DNA of 21,302 nucleotides from positions 1 to 21,302 of the forward strand of contig CAJTVT010000045.1 in the NCBI GenBank assembly GCA_910580015.1. Direction: 5' to 3'. Position numbers and translations under genes: made by a program. The DNA is from an uncultured Lachnospiraceae bacterium (lineage in GTDB: Bacteria > Bacillota > Clostridia > Lachnospirales > Lachnospiraceae). Of the stretch, positions 7,045-14,191 are shown piece by piece; within the stretch, counting starts at the first letter, position 1; each line of letters begins with the position of its first letter. Under the pieces are notes generated by a model, which was not told where the DNA came from, searched no databases, and saw nothing but the letters and a program-made list of their open reading frames with translations.

Positions 7045-7644
7045 CTATGCAGTATGAGGACTGCGGATAACAGGTTGAATCTGTTTACCCGTTAATGCTG
7101 CATCAATCGTTTCAGGGAGAAGATCCGTGAATGCCGTCATGGAATTGGGTTTTGCTTTGTAATCATCCTGACCAAAGGGTACAAAGTAAATATTTTTCGT
7201 GTTGAGAAGAATTCCGATATTTTTTAAATTCATTCCAAGAGCATCATTTGTGGATAGGGAAATGACCAATGGGCGGTTATTGCGCAGATGGGATTTTGCA
7301 GCCATCAGCACAGGAGTATCGGAGATGCCATTTGCCAGCTTGGAAAGTGTGTTTCCGGTACAAGGAGCAATGACTAAGATATCCACAAGCCCTTTGGGGC
7401 CGATAGGCTCTGCTGCCGGAATAGAAGTAATGGGTTTCTGCCCTGTCAGGGTTTCTGCCCGTTCTAAAAAAGAGGCACTTGTGCCAAATCTTGAATCCAG
7501 GGTGGAAGCGTTGAGAGAGAAGACTGGTAGGAGATTTGCTCCCGTTTCTTTTAAAGTTTCCAGTGCCTGAAAGATTTTTTCATAGGTACAAAAGGAACCA
7601 GTAAATCCGATTCCGATGGATTTGTCATGAAAATCATACAGCAT
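7045..7644 (-). CDS. dpaB: Dipicolinate synthase subunit B (SpoVFB)
   Basis: A 199-residue flavoprotein-family subunit of dipicolinate synthase, which makes the spore-core chelator pyridine-2,6-dicarboxylate from the lysine-pathway intermediate. Visible family blocks are IGIGFTGSFCTYEKIF near the N-terminus, VDILVIAPCTGNTLSKLANG in the middle and PLVISLSTNDALGMN after it. The length is normal. Its start codon lies 11 bases inside the 3' end of dpaA, so the two subunits are translated in a coupled way. The product should be made in the mother cell late in sporulation. The identification is strong because both subunits occur in the expected order. Confidence 0.9.
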   Translation of the reverse strand: MLYDFHDKSIGIGFTGSFCTYEKIFQALETLKETGANLLPVFSLNASTLDSRFGTSASFLERAETLTGQKPITSIPAAEPIGPKGLVDILVIAPCTGNTLSKLANGISDTPVLMAAKSHLRNNRPLVISLSTNDALGMNLKNIGILLNTKNIYFVPFGQDDYKAKPNSMTAFTDLLPETIDAALTGKQIQPVIRSPHTA

Positions 7645-8506
7645 ATTCTGTCATCCTTTCTATGGTCCTGCCGATGATTTCTCCGGCAGTGATGGGAGAG
7701 AAACGTCCAGGAATGCCTGAGATCCGATAATAGGGAAGTAGGCAGTTTTGGGTAGTGTCTGCGGGGAATCCATAGGGGGCAGAGGCAATGTCAAACAGGT
7801 GGCACGAGCTATGAAGTTTATGCAGCAGGGAGGGTTCTAAGACAGGGCCAGGAATGGTGTTGATTACAATCTGACATTGTGGTAGAACTTGAGAAAAATC
7901 CTCCAGATCAATAGGGCAGATTCCATGATTCTCAGCTAGCCGTTGTTTGGCTTTATCCTGTTCCACCAGATAAATGCTACGACACAGGGGATGGAAAAGT
8001 TTGCCAATGGACGAACCACAGTAGCCAAATCCCAACAACAGCACATTTGCAGAAGAAAGGGAAAATGGCGTGCATCGTATGACTTCTGCCAACAGACCTT
8101 CCGCGGTGAGCAGGGCATTTTCTATGATAAAGGCAGGGGATTTGCCAAAAGAAAGGGTACGGCAGCCGGAATGTTCCAACCGCTTTTGATGTTCTTCTGA
8201 TAGTTGAAAGGCGGCAAAAGTGTGCTGCGGAGTTAGTTCCTTCCACAGATCATGTAATGTGCAGGAAGGATGGGCGCCTTTTGATTGGAATAGATGAACT
8301 CCATCTTGGCTCAACGGGGTGGGTGCAAGAATCAGGTCTGCTTGCTCTAGCGCATCGGACAAACTGTCAATGTTTCGAATGTCTGCGCTGAATGGAAAAT
8401 CTGGTGTGTGGAAGCAACCAACCTGCCAGCCCTGTGAGCATAAATATTCTGCCACATAGCATTGTCTGAAATCTCCGCCTAATATGGTAATGGATGATGA
8501 TTCCAT
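7634..8506 (-). CDS. dpaA: Dipicolinate synthase subunit A (SpoVFA)
   Basis: A 290-residue Rossmann-fold subunit that pairs with DpaB to oxidise the cyclic lysine-pathway intermediate to dipicolinic acid. The N-terminal block SITILGGDFRQCYVAEYL is typical of the DpaA N-domain. The nucleotide-binding loop LLLGFGYCGSSIG is at about 156-168, and the C-terminal ITAGEIIGRTIE block is present. I chose ATG at 8506 (complement) because GAGGAA lies 5 bases upstream; the longer frame to 8617 adds a hydrophobic extension without homology character. A sigma-K-like promoter lies upstream at 8535-8562. The gene is first of a two-gene operon and is divergent from the DUF3783 gene. Confidence 0.9.
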   Translation of the reverse strand: MESSSITILGGDFRQCYVAEYLCSQGWQVGCFHTPDFPFSADIRNIDSLSDALEQADLILAPTPLSQDGVHLFQSKGAHPSCTLHDLWKELTPQHTFAAFQLSEEHQKRLEHSGCRTLSFGKSPAFIIENALLTAEGLLAEVIRCTPFSLSSANVLLLGFGYCGSSIGKLFHPLCRSIYLVEQDKAKQRLAENHGICPIDLEDFSQVLPQCQIVINTIPGPVLEPSLLHKLHSSCHLFDIASAPYGFPADTTQNCLLPYYRISGIPGRFSPITAGEIIGRTIERMTEYAV

Positions 8507-8534
8507 AAATTTCCTCGAAAATAAATGTTCTATA

Positions 8535-8562
8535 CAATATATGAAAAAAGCCGAGAAACGTG
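8535..8562 (-). promoter_or_regulatory. Candidate sigma-K-type promoter for dpaAB
   Basis: Read on the minus strand, CAC(G) is followed after 16 bases by CATATATTGTA, close to the Bacillus sigma-K pattern (AC near -35, CATAnnnTA near -10). It lies just upstream of the dpaA ribosome site. Sigma-K control fits mother-cell synthesis of dipicolinate, but this is a pattern match on a short degenerate motif. Confidence 0.4.
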
Positions 8563-8603
8563 ATAGTACGGTCCGGCAGTAAAAAGAAAAGGGATATAAA
8601 AAT

Positions 8604-8981
8604 ATGAGAGAGACCATTTTATTATTTCATTTCACAGATACCGATCAAAGAAACCGGCTGGTCCGGGCATTGTTTCCCTTACGCATGAAGATAAAAGAGA
8701 TTTCCAGAGAAGATTATGGAAATCCTGTGGGGTATCTTGCAGGAAATAAAGAACTTGTGCCAGAAAAGGAACTTGTCACAGGGGAAGAAATTTCCGGTCA
8801 GATGCTTGTCATGGCAGGATTAAGCAGTGGGCGGGTTGACCAGGTACTGAGGGCGCTTCGAAAAGCCAGGATTTTTGTTCCATATAAGGCAGTTTTGACA
8901 ACAGCAAATCAGAGCTGGAATGTGTGGGAATTGTTTGAAGAGATTAAAAAAGAGCATGAGAAAATGTCAGATTTGAAGTAA
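8604..8981 (+). CDS. DUF3783 family protein
   Basis: A 125-residue soluble protein that matches the DUF3783 family by its blocks ILLFHFTDTDQ at the start, EDYGNPVGYLAG in the middle, and PYKAVLTTANQSWNVWELFEE near the C-terminus. The family is common in clostridia and has no established function. The start ATG 8604 has AAGGG about 9 bases upstream. The gene is divergent from dpaA and lies 19 bases before larE, suggesting that DUF3783, larE and tcdA form one operon. I see no catalytic motif. Confidence 0.8.
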   Translation: MRETILLFHFTDTDQRNRLVRALFPLRMKIKEISREDYGNPVGYLAGNKELVPEKELVTGEEISGQMLVMAGLSSGRVDQVLRALRKARIFVPYKAVLTTANQSWNVWELFEEIKKEHEKMSDLK

Positions 8982-9000
8982 GAACAAAAGGGAGAACACA

Positions 9001-9867
9001 ATGGAGATACAACAATATGATAAGGTGAAGCTTCAGCAAAAAGTTAAGATCCTGACAGAAAATTTACAAAAGTTGGAAAGTCTTGCCGTGGCATTTTCCA
9101 GTGGTGTGGATTCTACATTTTTATTGAAAGCAGCTCATCAGACGTTGGGGGATAGGGTCTTGGCAGTCACAGTGCAGTCCAATTCTTTTCCAAAAAGGGA
9201 GCTTCAGGAGGCCAAGGAATTTTGTGAGAAAGAGAAGATACGCCAGGTAGTGGTTCCTTTTGATGAACTTCAAGTACCAGGATTTTCTCAGAATCCTCCC
9301 GAACGTTGTTATCTGTGTAAAAAAGAGATGTTTCGAAATATCGTGAAGACTGCAAACGAATATGGTTTTATCCATGTGGCGGAAGGTTCTAACCTGGATG
9401 ACGAGGGAGATTACAGGCCAGGTATGAGGGCAATCGCACAGATGCAAATAGTAAGCCCACTGCGTGAAGCAGGATTTACCAAGAGAGAGATACGGCAATT
9501 ATCCAGAGAATATGGCATTGCCACCTGGGAGAAACCATCCTTTGCCTGTCTGTCTTCTAGGTTTGCATATGGGGAATCCATTACGAAAGACAAGTTAGTT
9601 ATGGTGGAGCAGGCAGAGCAGTTGTTGTGGGAACTTGGATTTTCCCAGGTTCGGGTCCGTGTTCATGGAACTTTAGCACGCATTGAAGTTCCCGAAGAAG
9701 AATTTTCACAAATATTGATAGAAGAGAACCGTAAATCAATGATAGATCAGCTAAAAGCATTTGGATTTTCCTATGTAACGATGGACCTTATGGGATATCG
9801 TATGGGAAGCATGAATGAATTGTTAGAGGTACATTCAGAAGAGAGCGGAATGGGAAGTGAGGAATAG
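9001..9867 (+). CDS. larE: LarE-type ATP-dependent sacrificial sulfur transferase
   Basis: A 288-residue PP-loop enzyme of the LarE family, which adenylates and then sulfurates a pyridinium dinucleotide on the way to the nickel-pincer cofactor of lactate racemase-type enzymes. The PP-loop is SSGVDS at 33-38. The family block EGSNLDDEGDYRPG lies at 128-141, and KPSFACLSSRF with C183 is the region of the sulfur-handling cysteine. Two more cysteines form an ERCYLC motif (C103, C106). Together they resemble the three-cysteine LarE type reported to hold a [4Fe-4S] cluster, rather than the single-cysteine sacrificial type. ATG 9001 has AAAGGGAG upstream. No larA, larB or larC is present in the window. 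Confidence 0.88.
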   Translation: MEIQQYDKVKLQQKVKILTENLQKLESLAVAFSSGVDSTFLLKAAHQTLGDRVLAVTVQSNSFPKRELQEAKEFCEKEKIRQVVVPFDELQVPGFSQNPPERCYLCKKEMFRNIVKTANEYGFIHVAEGSNLDDEGDYRPGMRAIAQMQIVSPLREAGFTKREIRQLSREYGIATWEKPSFACLSSRFAYGESITKDKLVMVEQAEQLLWELGFSQVRVRVHGTLARIEVPEEEFSQILIEENRKSMIDQLKAFGFSYVTMDLMGYRMGSMNELLEVHSEESGMGSEE

Positions 9868-9868
9868 G

Positions 9869-10639
9869 ATGCAGAATCAGTTTTCAAGAACAGAACGATT
9901 GATAGGACCACAGAAGATGGAACGGTTACGGCAGTCGAGAGTCGCAGTGTTTGGAATCGGGGGAGTGGGCGGTTATACGGTGGAAGCTTTGGCAAGAAGT
10001 GGTGTGGGAAACCTTGAGCTGATTGACAGCGATAAAATCAATCTGACCAATTTAAATCGCCAAATCTATGCGCTGCACAGTACCATTGGTAGATACAAGG
10101 TAGATGTGGCTAAGGAGCGTGTGCTTGATATCAATCCCCAGGCAACAGTTACTGTTTATCGTACATTTTATCTCCCAGAGACGGCAGAGCAGTTTGATTT
10201 TCACAATTATGATTATGTGGTGGATGCCATTGACACAGTTACAGGAAAACTGATGCTCATCCAACAGGCCAAGGAAGCAGGCACGCCGATTATCAGTGCG
10301 ATGGGAGCCGGAAATAAGATGGATCCAACAGCCTTTGAAGTGGCAGATATCTCAGAGACCTCCGTATGTCCACTGGCAAAAGTTATGCGCCGAGAACTGA
10401 AGAAGCGTGGGATCACAAACTTGAAGGTAGTATTTTCAAAAGAACCACCAATTGTGCCCAGAGCGTTAGAGGAAAAAGAGGAGGAGAACGGTTTCCTAGA
10501 GCTGGAAGACAGGAAATTTCAGGAAGCATTTGATTCCCGCAGGCAAAGACAGGTGCCAGGCAGCAATGCCTATGTGCCTTCCTCCGCAGGCTTGGCCATT
10601 GCAGCTGAAGTGATTCGGGAGTTGACAGAAGGAAAATAA
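9869..10639 (+). CDS. tcdA: tRNA threonylcarbamoyladenosine dehydratase (TcdA/CsdL, ThiF/E1-like)
   Basis: A 256-residue E1-like enzyme that activates tRNA t6A37 with ATP to form the cyclic ct6A derivative. The nucleotide loop VAVFGIGGVGGYTVEALARSG has GIGGVGG at 29-35. LIDSDKINLTNLNRQ (about 51-65) and VVDAIDTVTGKL (about 117-128) are diagnostic of the TcdA branch of the ThiF superfamily. C167 lies in ETSVCPLAK. I chose ATG 9869, one base after the larE stop, because GAGGAATAGG precedes it directly; a GTG at 9857 in the same frame would overlap larE. Tight spacing implies co-transcription with larE, and a strong hairpin terminator follows. Confidence 0.9.
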   Translation: MQNQFSRTERLIGPQKMERLRQSRVAVFGIGGVGGYTVEALARSGVGNLELIDSDKINLTNLNRQIYALHSTIGRYKVDVAKERVLDINPQATVTVYRTFYLPETAEQFDFHNYDYVVDAIDTVTGKLMLIQQAKEAGTPIISAMGAGNKMDPTAFEVADISETSVCPLAKVMRRELKKRGITNLKVVFSKEPPIVPRALEEKEEENGFLELEDRKFQEAFDSRRQRQVPGSNAYVPSSAGLAIAAEVIRELTEGK

Positions 10640-10672
10640 AAGGATGCTATGAAGGTTTATGGGATAAAAATG

Positions 10673-10712
10673 CTCCCGCTTGCAAGACAGAGCTTGTAAG
10701 CGGGATTATTTT
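10673..10712. terminator. Bidirectional terminator between tcdA and the CoA-transferase gene
   Basis: CCCGCTTGCAAG (10675-10686) pairs with CTTGTAAGCGGG (10693-10704) through a 6-base loop, with one G-T pair. The plus strand continues ATTATTTT. On the minus strand the hairpin begins a few bases after the CoA-transferase stop and is followed by AGCATTTTTAT. It can therefore serve both convergent genes. Confidence 0.85.
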
Positions 10713-12051
10713 AGCGGTTGCTGTTTCTCCAGATATGCATTTTTTCAGCTTCCTTGATCAGTTCATCTCGGAAATCAGGATGTGCCACAGAAATAATAGC
10801 TTCACATTTCTGCCAGGTGGATAAACCTTTCAGATTAACTTTGCCATATTCTGTTACCAGATAATGGATATTGGCACGGGTGTCAGTGACGATGGAACCA
10901 GGATGCAGGATGGGAAGAATCCTAGACTTTAATTCACCGTCTTTGGTCTTAAATGTGGAGGAGCAACAGATAAAGCTTTTTCCTCCATTGGAGAGGTAAG
11001 CGCCCAGTACGAAGTCTAACTGTCCACCTGCACCACTGATATGCTTAATGCCAGAGCTCTCAGAACTTACCTGTCCGAAAAGGTCAATGTCTACTGCATT
11101 ATTGATGGACATGAAATTATCCAAGGCAGAAATAGAACGGATATCGTTGGTGTAGCTTACTGGAGCGCTCATCATTTCTGGGTTTTCGTCCAGATAATCG
11201 TACATTTTCTTGGTTCCTGCACCAAAGCCATAAGTCTGACGGAAGCGGTCAATGTTCTTCTTGGATCCGTTAATTTTACCAGCTTTTGCAATATCAACAA
11301 ATGCATCTACATACATTTCTGTATGGACACCAAGATCCTTTAAATCGGACTCTGCAATTAAAGATCCAACAGCATTTGGCATTCCACCGATTCCAAGTTG
11401 CAGACAGGCGCCGTTGGGGATCTCTTCTACGATCAATTTTGCCACTGCTTTGTCAACCTCTGTGGCAGCGCCGCCTCCGCCTAATTCACCGATGGGAGCA
11501 TGATTGCCCTCTACAATAAAGTGTACCTGAGAAATATGTACACCATTTTCAAATCCGCCCAGACATCTTGGCATATTTTCATTTACTTCCACAATGATTT
11601 TCTCAGAAGTTTCACAGACAGCAGTAAGATGGGAAGCATTGGGACCAAAATTAAAAAAACCATGCTTATCCATCGGGGCTACCTGGAACATGGCAACGTT
11701 GTCCGGTGTAGAGGATTCCCGATAATAGCGGGGAAGCTCAGAATAACGAATGGGCGCATAATATGCACACCCCCGGTTGATAAGCTTGCGTTCCAGACCT
11801 GACATATGCCAGGAATTCCAGGTAAAATGTTCTCCTGCATCTTCACGTTCAAAAATAGCAAGTGGTTTCAGGAGAATCCCGCCCCGTAAATTGACATCCT
11901 TTAATTCATCCGTGCGTTTTGCCAGTGCCTGATCTAATACATCTGGGGTGCCATTGCACCAGCCATAATCCACCCAATCACCGGATTTAATAACCTTGAC
12001 TGCTTCCTCAGCAGAGACAAGCTTCTGCTGGTATTCCTGTGTGAAATCCAT
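10711..12051 (-). CDS. Butyryl-CoA:acetate CoA-transferase-like protein (acetyl-CoA hydrolase/transferase family)
   Basis: A 446-residue class I CoA-transferase that most resembles the butyryl-CoA:acetate CoA-transferase of gut Lachnospiraceae, which ends butyrate fermentation by moving CoA from butyryl-CoA to acetate. Visible conserved blocks are HFTWNSWHM (about 75-83), PMDKHGFFNFGPNASH, LGIGGMPNAVGS, and GVHTEMYVDAFVDIAKAG, with the likely catalytic Glu at 245. GAGGQLDFVLGAYLS lies further on. The start at 12051 (complement) is supported by GGGAGG about 7 bases upstream; the frame extends to 12171 without similar support. It is a single-gene unit with its own promoter and terminator. 4-Hydroxybutyrate or propionate CoA-transferase activity cannot be excluded from sequence reading alone. 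Confidence 0.85.
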   Translation of the reverse strand: MDFTQEYQQKLVSAEEAVKVIKSGDWVDYGWCNGTPDVLDQALAKRTDELKDVNLRGGILLKPLAIFEREDAGEHFTWNSWHMSGLERKLINRGCAYYAPIRYSELPRYYRESSTPDNVAMFQVAPMDKHGFFNFGPNASHLTAVCETSEKIIVEVNENMPRCLGGFENGVHISQVHFIVEGNHAPIGELGGGGAATEVDKAVAKLIVEEIPNGACLQLGIGGMPNAVGSLIAESDLKDLGVHTEMYVDAFVDIAKAGKINGSKKNIDRFRQTYGFGAGTKKMYDYLDENPEMMSAPVSYTNDIRSISALDNFMSINNAVDIDLFGQVSSESSGIKHISGAGGQLDFVLGAYLSNGGKSFICCSSTFKTKDGELKSRILPILHPGSIVTDTRANIHYLVTEYGKVNLKGLSTWQKCEAIISVAHPDFRDELIKEAEKMHIWRNSNR

Positions 12052-12106
12052 GTTAAAACCTCCCTGATAAATAATAAAAACATTGTTAAATCTGTAACAT
12101 AGATTC

Positions 12107-12135
12107 ATCTTATCATCTTTCTGGTTAAGGGTCAA
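12107..12135 (-). promoter_or_regulatory. Sigma-A promoter for the CoA-transferase gene
   Basis: On the minus strand TTGACC (12130-12135) and TAAGAT (12107-12112) are spaced by 17 bases. Transcription would start near 12100 with a leader of about 50 bases before the ATG at 12051. Confidence 0.65.
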
Positions 12136-12221
12136 TAAGCCGGAAAGGATAATCTGGCAAAATACAATCAAAAACAGAAAAAAAGATTAATTTTTCAGTG
12201 GAAGAATAAAAAAATTTGTAC

Positions 12222-12227
12222 TATAAT
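12222..12227 (+). promoter_or_regulatory. Possible -10 element for the AIM24/TIGR00266 gene
   Basis: A perfect TATAAT sits about 100 bases before the ATG at 12329 in an AT-rich intergenic region. No convincing -35 hexamer is at the right distance, so the promoter call is weak. Confidence 0.3.
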
Positions 12228-12328
12228 TTAGGAAGAGACGCTATAAATCATAACATGACTTTTAAGGAATCTTGTTAAGGTACAGGATTTCTTGAAATAA
12301 AAAATCGACAGCATAAAGGAGAGAGAAT

Positions 12329-13009
12329 ATGAGATATGAAGTATTAGGTGATACGATGCCAGCAGTTGAAGTCGTTTTTGATAAGCCGGGCGAGAGCATG
12401 TATACCCAGTCAGGCGGCATGGCATGGATGAGCGAAGGGATTGCAATGGATTCCAATATGCGCGGTGGTTTTGGTAAGAGTATTGGGAGAATGTTTGCTG
12501 GGGAATCTCTGTTTATGGCAACTTATAAAGCAGAAAAACCAGGCGCTATGATTGCATTTGCCTCCACGGTGGCCGGCGAGGTACTTCCAGTTGATGTGGG
12601 AGCTACAGGAGGAATGATCTGCCAGAAAGGAGCGTTTCTGTGTGCGCAGGAGAGTGTGACGTTAAGTGTTGCACTGACAAAGAAATTTTCGGCAGGTCTG
12701 TTCGGCGGCGAAGGATTTATCTTACAAGATATCTCAGGAAGCGGCATGGTGTTCTTGGAAATAGATGGAAACAAAGTTGAGAAAAATCTGGCTCCAGGTG
12801 AAGTGATTAAAGTAGATACTGGAAATGTGGTGGCTTTTGAGAAATCTGTAAAATATGAGATTGAGACGGTAAAAGGTCTGAAAAATATCTTTTTCGGCGG
12901 CGAAGGGTTGTTCCTGACCAAGCTTACAGGGCCAGGAAGAGTGATCTTGCAGACGCAGAACTTTAATGAATTTGCAGGAAGAATTATCAAGATGGTTCCC
13001 AGCAGATAA
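12329..13009 (+). CDS. TIGR00266/AIM24 family protein
   Basis: A 226-residue protein of the TIGR00266 (AIM24-like) family, whose members fold as stacked beta-barrels and whose bacterial role is not established. Typical Gly-rich beta motifs are visible: SGGMAWMSEGIAMDSNMRGG, MIAFASTVAGEVLPVDV, GGEGFILQDISGSGMVFLE and GGEGLFLTKLTGPGRVILQT. The family's internal repetition (GGEGF.. and GGEGL..) is clear. ATG 12329 has AAAGGAGAG upstream. There is no signal peptide. It is divergent from the CoA-transferase gene and separated from hup by a gene-free interval with its own promoter, so it is probably monocistronic. Confidence 0.88.
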   Translation: MRYEVLGDTMPAVEVVFDKPGESMYTQSGGMAWMSEGIAMDSNMRGGFGKSIGRMFAGESLFMATYKAEKPGAMIAFASTVAGEVLPVDVGATGGMICQKGAFLCAQESVTLSVALTKKFSAGLFGGEGFILQDISGSGMVFLEIDGNKVEKNLAPGEVIKVDTGNVVAFEKSVKYEIETVKGLKNIFFGGEGLFLTKLTGPGRVILQTQNFNEFAGRIIKMVPSR

Positions 13010-13088
13010 CAGGTCATTGCTTTGTGTTTTCAGGACTGACAGAGAGGGAAGACTACAGCCAAAAAAGCTGGGAAATATGGAAAATTTC

Positions 13089-13117
13089 TTGACAAACAAT
13101 ATAAAAACAAGTATAAA
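13089..13117 (+). promoter_or_regulatory. Near-consensus sigma-A promoter for hup
   Basis: TTGACA at 13089-13094 and TATAAA at 13112-13117 are spaced by 17 bases. Transcription would start near 13124, leaving a leader of about 100 bases before the HU start. This is one of the best promoter matches in the window, fitting an abundant nucleoid protein. Confidence 0.75.
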
Positions 13118-13222
13118 TATGTGTGTAGGTAATCTAGAAGAGTAATGACAGACCAAAATAGGAGGTTACTTTGATAGAAAATAGACCAAGTTAGATTTAG
13201 AATCCAGAGGAGGAATTTTGTC

Positions 13223-13498
13223 ATGAACAAAACAGAATTAGTTGCAGCCATTGCTGAAAAAACCGATTTACCAAAGAAGGACGCAGAGAAAGCATTAAAG
13301 GCTTTTACAGATGTTGTAGCTGAAGAATTGAAAAAAGGGGAGAAGATCCAGTTGGTGGGATTCGGCACTTTTGAAGTTTCCGAGCGGGCAGCAAGAACAG
13401 GAAGAAATCCCCAGAGCGGTGAAGAGATGCAGATTCCAGCATCTAAGGCTCCGAAGTTTAAGGCAGGCAAGGCTTTGAAGGATATGATCAACGAATAA
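13223..13498 (+). CDS. hup: DNA-binding protein HU
   Basis: A 91-residue histone-like HU protein that bends and compacts DNA as a dimer. The sequence starts MNKTELVAAIAEKTDLPKKD and contains the beta-arm signature around GFGTFEVSERAARTGRNPQS, ending in FKAGKALKDMINE. The length is normal. AGAGGAGG lies a short distance before ATG 13223. The gene has its own strong promoter and a strong terminator, so it is mainly a single-gene transcript, while readthrough could feed the downstream rqcP-yabPQ genes. HU next to rqcP is the usual Firmicute order. Confidence 0.97.
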   Translation: MNKTELVAAIAEKTDLPKKDAEKALKAFTDVVAEELKKGEKIQLVGFGTFEVSERAARTGRNPQSGEEMQIPASKAPKFKAGKALKDMINE

Positions 13499-13518
13499 TT
13501 AAGTTTATGACATTACGG

Positions 13519-13550
13519 AGAGCTTTCAATAGAAAGCTCTTTTTTTCTTT
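13519..13550 (+). terminator. Rho-independent terminator after hup
   Basis: AGAGCTTTC and GAAAGCTCT form a perfect 9-bp stem with an AATA loop, followed by a run of eight T and further T-rich sequence. Confidence 0.92.
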
Positions 13551-13570
13551 GGAAGGAAAGGAGAATCCAT

Positions 13571-13810
13571 ATGAGACTGGATAAATATTTAAAAGTGTCC
13601 CGACTGATTAAGCGCAGGACGGTTGCAAATGAAGCATGTGATGCGGGAAGAGTGTCCATAAACGGCAAGACAGCAAAAGCGTCTCAGGAAGTAAAAACTG
13701 GGGACGTGATTGAGATTGGATTCGGCACGAAAAATGTGAAGGTAGAAGTGTTGTCGATCCAAGACACCAGTAAAAAAGAGGAGGCAAAAGAACTGTTCCG
13801 GTATCTGTAA
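13571..13810 (+). CDS. rqcP: RqcP (YabO), S4-domain ribosome quality-control protein
   Basis: A 79-residue S4 RNA-binding protein. In Bacillus, RqcP works with RqcH on stalled 50S subunits to add C-terminal alanine tails. The S4 signature MRLDKYLKVSRLIKRRTVANE is at residues 1-21, followed by AGRVSINGKTAKASQEVKTGD, as in the Hsp15/RqcP family. The length is typical. AAAGGAG lies before ATG 13571. It sits between hup and yabP as in other Firmicutes. Its start is 21 bases after the hup terminator, so it depends on readthrough or on a promoter I did not see. Confidence 0.93.
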   Translation: MRLDKYLKVSRLIKRRTVANEACDAGRVSINGKTAKASQEVKTGDVIEIGFGTKNVKVEVLSIQDTSKKEEAKELFRYL

Positions 13811-13835
13811 GAGGGGTTAGAATCAGGGAAAGTTG

Positions 13836-13863
13836 GAATAAAACCGTTTCTTCTTCATATATT
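13836..13863 (+). promoter_or_regulatory. Candidate sigma-E promoter for yabPQ
   Basis: GAATAAA (13836-13842) and CATATATT (13856-13863) are spaced by 13 bases, resembling the sigma-E pattern (GAATATT-like -35, CATACAnT-like -10). A start near 13870 would give a leader of about 40 bases before yabP. YabP and YabQ are mother-cell sigma-E genes in Bacillus, which supports the reading. Confidence 0.45.
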
Positions 13864-13909
13864 TAGAGAGGACATACTTGAGCCTGGATATATGAAAGGA
13901 GGTTTTCTA

Positions 13910-14191
13910 ATGGAAGAGAGAACAGGAAGCGGTCATAAAATTATGATTTCGAACCGGAAAAGCGGAGTATTGAACGGTGTGATAGATGTACTTTCCTTTG
14001 ATGTAGGGGAAATTTTGCTGGAGACGGAATTGGGGATGCTAATGATAAAGGGAAATGACCTTCATGTAAACCGCCTGACTCTGGAAAAGGGAGAAATCGA
14101 TATTGAAGGTAAAATAGACAGCCTGACCTATTCAGATGTGAAATCTTCCGCAAAACAAAATGAATCCTTTTTGGGAAGATTGTTTAAGTAA
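13910..14191 (+). CDS. yabP: Sporulation protein YabP
   Basis: A 93-residue YabP/YqfC-type sporulation protein expressed in the mother cell in Bacillus. Visible features are the N-terminal HKIMISNRKSGVLNGVIDVLSFD block, then LLETELGMLMIKGNDLHVNRLTLEKG and EIDIEGKIDSLTYSD, typical of the family. ATG 13910 has a perfect AAAGGAGG 6 bases upstream; the ATG at 13892 in the same frame precedes that site and is not used. The stop codon shares one base with the yabQ start. The molecular role is not known in detail; it is linked to coat or cortex formation. Confidence 0.93.
   Translation: MEERTGSGHKIMISNRKSGVLNGVIDVLSFDVGEILLETELGMLMIKGNDLHVNRLTLEKGEIDIEGKIDSLTYSDVKSSAKQNESFLGRLFK

Noticed and set aside
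8507..8617. N-terminal extension of dpaA to ATG 8617
   Set aside because: The extra 37 residues are hydrophobic and unlike DpaA, and they overlap the divergent DUF3783 gene and the predicted promoter. ATG 8506 has a proper ribosome site.
12523..13017. Minus-strand open frame of 164 residues opposite the AIM24/TIGR00266 gene
   Set aside because: It is a shadow of a recognisable plus-strand family member, with no ribosome site and an atypical Pro/Ser/Phe-rich composition.
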